64,000 nucleotides of DNA from Smallanthus sonchifolius (lineage: Eukaryota > Streptophyta > Magnoliopsida > Asterales > Asteraceae): NCBI GenBank assembly GCA_023525975.1, contig CM042042.1, positions 379,501-443,500 of the forward strand, read 5' to 3'. Of the stretch, positions 57,201 through 64,000 are shown piece by piece (position 1 is the stretch's first letter; the number at the start of each line of letters is the position of its first letter). A program made the translations under genes and the position numbers. A model generated the notes under the pieces. It did no database searches and was not told where the DNA came from. It saw nothing but the letters and a program-made list of their open reading frames with translations.

Positions 57201-57820
57201 CTTTTTTGGCACATGTTATTTTACATTGCTTTCAGGAAATTGTACACTTGATTGGAATTTAGTAATTATAGTGTTAGTTGATGCAGGAAGATCAGTGGAA
57301 GCCTATCACAGTAGCTACTGATGATCCACAAGTACGACTCTTGAATAAATTAGGTGAAAGAAAGCAGCAAGAGTTGGGACGGAAAGATAAACTTAAGGTA
57401 ATTTGCCTATATTTTCTTATTTTTTGTTGCTGGGGTTGTGCATGTCATATACGAGACTTATGGTAGGTGGGGTTTGGTTTTCATTTTCAGAATGTTGAGG
57501 TTGAAGCACTACATGTGGATAATCGATCTATTGACGAGCTTATGTCATTTATCAATGGTGAAAATGAAGGTTTACTTCTAAATTTTATGTTATTGTCTGT
57601 TTGGGACACCAATGTTTGAACTTCCTTTAAAAGAGCTCAATGCATTAGGATTTCTGTGAATTTGTTGCAATGTTCTGCTTGCGTAATTATTGACTCTTTA
57701 GAGAAGGATTTTATCAAATTCACACTTGCAGGTCCAAAGAAGACAAAAACTTGCAAAAGTAAAAAGAACCAAAAAGGAAAAGATAAACAGAAGCATTCTA
57801 TATCCGGTAAGGCAGTTTGA
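54269..57820 (+). CDS. SKP1-like protein (ASK20/21 type)
   Basis: Exons 54269-54298, 55843-56061, 57004-57195, 57287-57397, 57491-57569 and from 57732, all GT-AG. The product starts MSGSGATITE-VKSYIWLKTSDG. Exon 2 is the SKP1 POZ/BTB fold (EQVERNVALFCPLI, GVIIDFCQFYHQPGHSD). Exon 3 is the SKP1 dimerisation/F-box-binding domain (FNEKFIRTNKQRLREL, LNVAADSLQLTPLVELT, FELPDDLTE). A long Lys-rich tail follows (NVEVEALHVDNRSIDELMSFIN, CKSKKNQKGKDKQK), which marks the ASK20/21 group rather than the short canonical ASK1. SKP1 proteins bridge cullin and F-box proteins in SCF ligases; ASK20/21 are divergent and may not do so. The end is unsure: reading through exon 6 gives TGA at 57818-57820, while a donor at 57806/57807 could splice to an exon at 61020-61054 (EKWITLLGGSI, TAG). 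About 240-245 residues, against about 350 in Arabidopsis. A TRIM lies in intron 1. Confidence 0.85.
54425..55519 (-). mobile_element. TRIM-like non-autonomous LTR retrotransposon
   Basis: 1,095 bp with 124-bp terminal direct repeats (54425-54548 and 55396-55519) that appear to differ at only one base, and a perfect target duplication ATGGT (54420-54424 and 55520-55524). On the minus strand a primer-binding site, TGGTATCAGAGC, directly follows the 55396-55519 LTR, and a purine tract (TTTGCGGGGGAA) precedes the other, so the element runs on the minus strand. The LTR holds a CTATATAAAC promoter-like word. There is no gag or pol; the interior is a GC-rich segment with a 205-bp tandem duplication. 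It is a terminal-repeat retrotransposon in miniature, in the same intron that separates the first SKP1-like exon from the second. Confidence 0.93.
54877..55300. repeat. 205-bp GC-rich tandem duplication inside the TRIM
   Basis: Two near-identical copies start ACGACCACT(A/G)TTGTATAGTG at about 54878 and 55086 and run through GGCGGCGACGGGGAGGAG, TTTTTGTGGTGGCGG and GGTGGGAGATCTGGTTATTG. The interior is rich in GGCGGC words. It may be captured host 5'-leader or exon DNA, but no protein family is recognisable. Confidence 0.75.
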
Positions 57821-60800
57821 ATGCACTTACTCAGTTATTTTCAGCATGATATCTGGCATTTAAAGATTTCTGTCAACTTGGTGCAAACCTTACTATAAAT
57901 GCTTATATAGTCTGTTGTATCGTGGTGTGAAGTGATTTCTCGATCTTCAAAACCATTGTTTTTAAATTAATGATCTACTGTAGCGTGTTCGCTCATTTGC
58001 GGTGGTTTAGTGTGAACTGTGAAGGGCATGCGTTTAAGGCAGTCACAATTTTGGCTACCATCTTTGTATCCTACTTTCTCATCCTAGTATCATTACCTAA
58101 GACGTGTGTCTTATGACATATATCAATGCTTTTTGAAAGGTTAGCGGGTCTAGGCAGCATTATCCTTCACGGGGTTGACTGCATTTTGTGGTTTTGTGAA
58201 TAAATTTAGGACATGATTTATGACTATCCTAAACACAAATCAGTTATGTAGCATAGAAATAGTATGACCTCTCGTTTGCATCAGCTTTACCTTCCTGTAG
58301 AGATTCCCAAATGGGTCTTGGGGCCGAGCCCTACCTGGCCTGATCCTGAAAAAACTCGGTCCCCTTAGGCCCTGTTAAGCTTGAATATCACAATAAGTCC
58401 TAACAGTTTATGAAAAAGCCTAGCGAGGCCCCGCCCTAGTCCTAGAAGTGGTTAGACCCGAATGTTCGGCCGTGGCCCGATTCTGTATGTCTAATACGTG
58501 AAATGGTTAAAACAATTTAATGTATATGTAATTTTCTGATTTTTGTATATATTTATATATTTAATCTTTTTTATGAGCTAAATGATTTACATGCTATGTA
58601 AATGTAAATTTATATATATTTTTATGCTTTACAGAAACTAATATTAGGATTTTTTATGGAAAAATATATTTTTTCATCATAAAAGGGAATTGTTAATTTT
58701 TAAGATTCTAAACAGCTTAATGAAATATTGGGTTTAATAATAAATAAATGTTTTTCGAAAAATTTAGGGCTTGGCTTGGTTAGGAACATCCTTGGAGTCA
58801 CTTCACCAAGCTTAAAGAAAACTTTTGCATAGTGTTTAGGACCATGGTTTTTTAGGACCGGGCTTGGGCCCAAGTGTTTGTTAAATTGGATATTGGACAC
58901 ACAATGATATCTGATACTCTTGAAGAAGACCGTTGAGTTTAAAATGTTCTATATCTTTATTTTATTTACCTAAAATTTTCTCCTTAATTAGCCCACCATC
59001 AACAAATGAAGCATGAAAGAATTCTAGTTTTATCATTCATGTCTTTGCCTCTTTGGATCAATATGTTGAGGGTTTATCTACCCGTAATTGTGTAGGAACA
59101 AATAAAGATGACAAAAACTAAAAGCAGACACAAAAACAAGAAAGTAAGTGTGTACGTGGATGTCTAAGGATTGGCCTATGTCCACGATCACACTAGGGAG
59201 TCAATATTGTTAATCATGAGTTAGGGTTTTACCATTACAAAGAAGTTTACTTTATAAGTAGAGATCCGATTGTAAAATCTTTTTTCACGCTTCTCTTTTA
59301 CAACCAAATCGCGTTAAACTTTTATAGATTTTTTATTATGGGTCAAATAAAGAAATTCAACTTGAATTCAATGTTTAAATATTCAAATGGGATTTTAACA
59401 ATAATCTAAGATCCATCGTAACTCCATCCACGTGTTGCCTAATGTGGAGTATGGGGTTCATGGTTTTGTTGTTAGTAAGTAAAGTGAATCAAACAATGTC
59501 ACCACGGTGGTTGGGGGTGTACATACCCTAAAGTCATTAACAATATCCCTCGTCTTTACCTAATGAGGGAGGGCATTTTGTTGGTAGTTGATAAACTTGT
59601 AAAGAACAACTAAGGGGAGAAGACAACATTCTCTTGATTAGCTTGTGTAGATTTTCACTTATACATAATTGAAGTGTGGGAAAGGGAATGAAACATAGAA
59701 AGTGTTATGTTCTCGAGCTTTTTAAAAATTATAGGTAGGGTAGGTTTTATAAGGTTTTTATGTACAAGACTTGCTTCCTACTTTTGGAGGAAAGGAAAGA
59801 AAAGGGAAAGAAAGACTTGATAACATTTTGTAATAACATAAATACCCTTGTTTATAGACTTTTAAAAAATTTCAACTATTTAAATGAGGTCATAATTGTG
59901 ATATATTATGTTTTTCTTCCTTTTCTCTTAAACTTGAGAAAATGACAAACTATTAGTATTCATCGTCTTTCCCTCCATTTCTTTTCAACTCGAGAACATG
60001 AAAAAAAGTAAATAAAAAAATATTTCATTTCTTTTCTTCCCTCAGCTTTAATTTGAAATGCTAAAACGCAGCTTTCGTGTTTCGATTTGAATCTGCCATC
60101 AAATCTATTCACCGTTGTCTAGTCGTTTCCTTAACCCAATGTCTATTCTTAATTTGATTTACCAATCAAGAACTATGCGTAATACGTACGCCTTCCTATT
60201 TTGCTCCTCCCTTCATGATGTTGGAACCACAATTGTTGTCAAATGAAATTGGACATCGTATACCTTGTAGCTATTTGCATGGAAAGAGAGATACTGAACA
60301 GTCATAGCTTAAGGCATTTGCTTTACCTTAGATATGCGTGTTTGTCTCTAAGCCTCTGTTCTGGCTCGTTGTCTTTACTTCTTCTGACTCTTCGATGATT
60401 TTCTTTATGTGTTAAATTATCCTTCTGTTGGTGATAATGATTATCATGTGCTTGATATTACTATTGTTTGATGATTCTTTAGTTGGTGTTATTTGAAATA
60501 ACATTGGCTTTAGTTGTTAAATGCTAATTGAATGCTGATATGAATGCCATTGTAAAATAGATGAGTGATGAATCTTTGATTGAACATGTTCATTTCTTTT
60601 GTATTCACGCTGTCATAGTGAAGACATATACCGGGTAGCCACTCTGTTCTTGTCTGCAGCATCTTGACAATATTTGAATTCCATCATGTTGATTATTTGC
60701 ATGGTTTCTTAATGGTGTTTAAAGCATGAATCCTTTCGTTTACCCTTTTTATATTTAATAATTTCTCTTGTGGCTCTCCTTCGTTGATAGTGATGATATA

Positions 60801-63337
60801 GATAAGTTAAAGATGGCAAATGAGCTAAAAGAAGGAAACATTGCTCCTTAATTACTTCCCACATTAATTTCTTGAAACATTATTATGGTAGTTTTAAGAT
60901 ATACACACCTAATGTTAAATATAACTATGTGAAAGATTCATTTTTGTTTATGAATGATTGTGAGTACTTAATTTGCATGATCTCTTAAGTTCTATTTTTC
61001 TCATTCCTTTATTCCTCAGAGAAATGGATTACTTTGCTTGGAGGTTCAATTTAGACTGACAGGAAGGTGATAAATTGGGCAATGATCAAAGATCACACCA
61101 AGTATGATGGGATCTATCGACTCATGGTAGTGGGATTCGGCGAGTTTTCAAAGATCCTCGTGCTGGCATGCTCAATGTGACGTATTAAAGGTTAAAATAT
61201 ATACCGACTGCTTATGGCACAAAGATACATAAAACGGCAGAAAAAAAGTGAAACAATTTCAAAATACCTACCTTGCTCGAAGGCCATGTTAACGGAAATT
61301 ATCACCGGCAAAGCTACAAATACGTATACCATCTTTATTTATTTACTTTTTGTTTAAACATCCCCTGTTTATTGGACATTTATCTCCATTGATAAAAGTA
61401 TTAAACTTTAGATAAGAGAGCTGACTTGTCAGTGTGAACCTGTTTACCAAAATATGTGGTGAGCTCATAGCTGAACAGGAACCTGGCATGGCTCTCGTTT
61501 GGCAGCTTGGCAAGCCTGCATTAGTTGAGCTTAAATCAGCTTGAGCCCACACAACTTTCGGAGCCATATGGTAATTGATATATATCTGCTAGTTTAGCCT
61601 CATGGTGACAATTTATTTCAAATATTTGTTAATCATTGGTAATTTGTGATTTTTGTTTTGGGGTTTCTTAACTGTTTGAATGGAGGTATATAAGATCCTA
61701 CAGGAACCATATCTATATTAGCTAATATATATTAGCTGAGCCAAGACTCAAGTCTTAGACAAGTAAGCCTGAAATTTTTTGGGTTGGAAAGCCTAAAGCA
61801 GAGTCCGAGTCTACATATTTTTTCATGCACCAGCCAGGCAAGCAAGCCTCGTGCTTGGGTTGGCTCAAATACAGCCCTATGTTAATATTTCTGCTTGTTT
61901 TTATTTTTATTTTTTAAATACAGGAAGTTTATCATATAGCAAGTTCTGGCACCGAACAATACCCATCTATGTGACATCCCTGGTACTTGTCCAATGCCAA
62001 CATGAGGTAGAATGCCCCCTCATGGTGGGACCAACATGTTATCCCCATAACAAAAATTTACTCTTTTGACTAGTTCTTTCACCTTGGCTGGATTTCACAG
62101 AACAGCAGTAGCGATCCCGTGCGTTCAACACCCCTATTCCTATGGGTTATATATTTTTTTCTTAGCTAATGGAAATGATAAGAATTTTTGGGGTTATAAT
62201 GTGAAGATAACGGGTTTGAGTAACAGAAACATAAATATCTGTGGATTTTATTACTAGTAATGATACATCCTTCTAAATGTTTTCAGATTTTGACCAAATG
62301 TTTGAGAGGATATTTAGAAGGATGCATACGAATTTTGGTATTTGGTTCTATGCATGTTCCATTATACTGCAAGCTCGACATTTGTTTATTAGATAAAATG
62401 AGTTTGCATTTAGTTTTAATGAATGCAGGAAAAACACAGGGTTTGATACAGAATCACATTCGAATACGTGGACTTGGATTTCATGCTATATCAATTCAGT
62501 TGTTTCCTGTTGGTTGTTTTAAAGCTTTCATGTGTTTGTAATAGCAAATTCTTCTTGGGTAAAGATGGAGTGTGCTTTTGTTTTGATCATGGTTTTTAAT
62601 AGGCTTTTGTTTATTTCTCTAGCATCTTTGCAATTTGGGTATTTAATAAAATTATCTGCCGATTGAATTGTCTATAGTTCCTTAAAGGCTCAAGAAAAAT
62701 ATGGCAACCTAATCTCATATCTTCACCGTGTCTTATCAATTGAATTATCTCATTTTCTTGAATTCAAGATAATACAGTGTATAAAACCCCATGATGTACC
62801 TGCACTCGAGGTTTGGGTTCAACGCCTGACACTTTCAGTTCCTCCCTTGCACTTTTAACCTTCATGGGGCGGGACACTAGGATAGTGATAAACATCTGAT
62901 TCCCTCTCTGCTATGTCTCATGTTCGAATCTGCTTTCACCAGTTTCCTATCTTAAACCCCTTATAGGCCACATGCCTTGCATTTTACATGTTCCCATTTG
63001 TTTGCAAGGTCATGTGAGTTTTGCTTGATGGGTTCTCACGGCTAGAAACAGCAAACTATAGATATTCTATTTTGAAGTTTCAATGTAACTACTACTCAAC
63101 TCTAAAAAAAAAAAAAGAGATTTAAGATCAAACCAAACAAGCAATTTTTCTGTTCTGTTGGTATGTACCGATTAAGGACATGCAATCAATAGAATCCATA
63201 TGACTAAGCTATCTCAAACAAGCATATATATATAGAAGTGACTGAATATAACAAGGGGAACTGAAAAGATACAAAAATGTCATTGTTGCTCTTTTACCCA
63301 GCCAGTTAGTTGATAGTGTTTCCAATAAACCATTAAT
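57821..63337. other. 5.5-kb stretch without a confident gene
   Basis: Apart from the possible last exon of the SKP1-like gene at 61020-61054, I see no domain. The open frames at 61851-62069, 62066-62257 and 62260-62541 are adjacent but show no known motif and have AT-rich, non-coding-like composition. B-box-like words at about 62815 (GGTTCAACGCC) and 62930 (TGTTCGAATC) are too weak to call RNA genes. A CCCCGCC/GGGCC-rich patch is at 58310-58480. Confidence 0.4.
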
Positions 63338-64000
63338 TCAATCGATGTTGTGAAAGCCGGGGAGAAGAGAAGTAATGAAGCCAAAAACAATCAACTGTAT
63401 CTCCTTTACAATCCCCCACCATCTGTTGTTTCCATTCACTGCACCCTCTTCATTCACATCACCCATTGCTCGGTTCTCATTTTCAGCCCCTGCTTGCCCA
63501 TCTAATCACATGCCAACAATTTTTACGTAAGTATTTCAGTATGTCAACCTACTGGCTAGTGAGAAGAATGGAGAGAATACCTAACAAAGGAGCATTCTCG
63601 TTTTCTTGCCTAGCAGCTGCCGGGATGTTATCTGCCCTAACAGCAGGGGGTCTTGGCTGTTGGGGAGGTGCAGCCGCCCTATGCATTCCTTGTGACAGCC
63701 ATCGTATCAATGGTGCAAGAGCTCCCGTTTGATACCTGACACACATCACAGAAAGGTTCGCTTTAAAAAGGAACAAGTCAAATGGCTTGAAAGTTGACCC
63801 AAGTTTATTCTTAATGCATATAATATCCTAAACCATTAATAAATTATTTTGTAGTTGAAATGCACAATTGACAACGTTTTTTTATGACTTACAGATAAAT
63901 CAGTGAAGCAAAAAATATGAGCAGGACAAGCCTTTTTCTTGAGCCATCTTGGTTGAACAAAAAGATAACAGCTGCCAGCTTAAATAAGAGCATCAAATCA
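63338..64000 (-). CDS. HERPUD-like ubiquitin-like-domain membrane protein, 3' part
   Basis: Minus strand, cut by the window edge. Visible exons: 64000-63893 (open at the left of the protein), 63735-63581 and 63501-63338 (TGA 63338-63340), with GT-AG introns in phases 2 and 1. Joined, they read LLFKLAAVIFLFNQDGSRKR, a hydrophobic run LVLLIFFASLIYLYQTGALA, PLIRWLSQG, a Pro/Arg-rich linker, an acidic Asn-rich stretch, and a C-terminal segment WWGIVKEIQLIVFGFITSLLPGFHNID. This is the C-terminal half of plant relatives of HERPUD, ER membrane proteins whose N-terminal half carries a ubiquitin-like domain and that work in ER-associated degradation in animals. The ubiquitin-like domain would lie beyond position 64000, so it is not seen here. 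Confidence 0.8.

Noticed and set aside
62800..62960. Possible tRNA or SINE, from B-box-like words
   Set aside because: No cloverleaf, no A box at the correct distance and no target duplication.

Overview
The window is nuclear DNA of a flowering plant (eudicot). Evidence: spliced GT-AG genes of typical plant families (trihelix factor, ARID-ELM2-SANT protein, GPAT, ATG8-interacting protein, ASK21-type SKP1 protein), AT-rich intergenic DNA, and dense plant transposons of many orders (Ty1/copia, TRIM, solo LTRs, hAT and MITEs, Helitron-like ends, SINE, LINE remnant). Asteraceae is my guess from the general look of genes and repeats; it is an inference, not shown by any search. No organelle, bacterial or viral operon structure is present.

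Layout, left to right. 1-1.9 kb: AT-rich tandem repeat and LINE debris. 1.9-3.3 kb: single-exon malectin-like receptor protein with no kinase domain. 6.7-8.8 kb: GTL2-type trihelix transcription factor with four upstream G-boxes. 9.4-11.9 kb: a three-copy tandem repeat split by a 1.9-kb solo LTR. 13.0 kb: tRNA-Val(AAC). 14.4-15.6 kb: four-exon RHB1A-like RING E3 ligase. 15.9-18.4 kb: degraded copia LTR and RNase H, split by a small hAT-like insertion. 18.4-26.4 kb: a DUF1191 gene killed by a 7,026-bp copia element (two 791-bp LTRs, AACAC target duplication), a frameshift and a nonsense codon. 26.4-29.3 kb: AT-rich Helitron-like repeats. 29.6-32.8 kb: ARID-ELM2-SANT gene with a MITE in its intron. 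33.8-34.5 kb: non-autonomous Helitron candidate. 36.0-38.5 kb: six-exon ubiquitin-conjugating enzyme. 38.8-40.0 kb: MITE and SINE-like DNA. 40.9-42.8 kb: ATG8-interacting protein (ATI) gene with a one-base frameshift in a T-run; a SINE lies in its intron. 43.4-45.9 kb (minus): two-exon GPAT for extracellular lipid. 46.3-47.6 kb: MITE and collapsed copia. 48.5-51.4 kb: complete but dead hAT transposon with CCGG-rich ends. 51.9-54.0 kb: a second LTR of the same family as that at 9.6 kb. 54.3-57.8 kb: SKP1-like (ASK21-type) gene with a TRIM in intron 1. 57.8-63.3 kb: no confident gene. 63.3-64.0 kb (minus, runs off the edge): 3' end of a HERPUD-like membrane protein.

The genes are independent single-gene units, not a cluster. 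Three touch ubiquitin biology (RING E3, E2, SKP1-like), one selective autophagy (ATI), and one ER quality control (HERPUD-like); their proximity is probably chance. The most unusual structure is in the two related LTRs at 9.6-11.5 and 51.9-54.0 kb. Both carry six GGWCCG palindrome-like sites just upstream of a TATAAATA box, and repeated hairpin modules whose stems differ in sequence yet mostly stay self-complementary.
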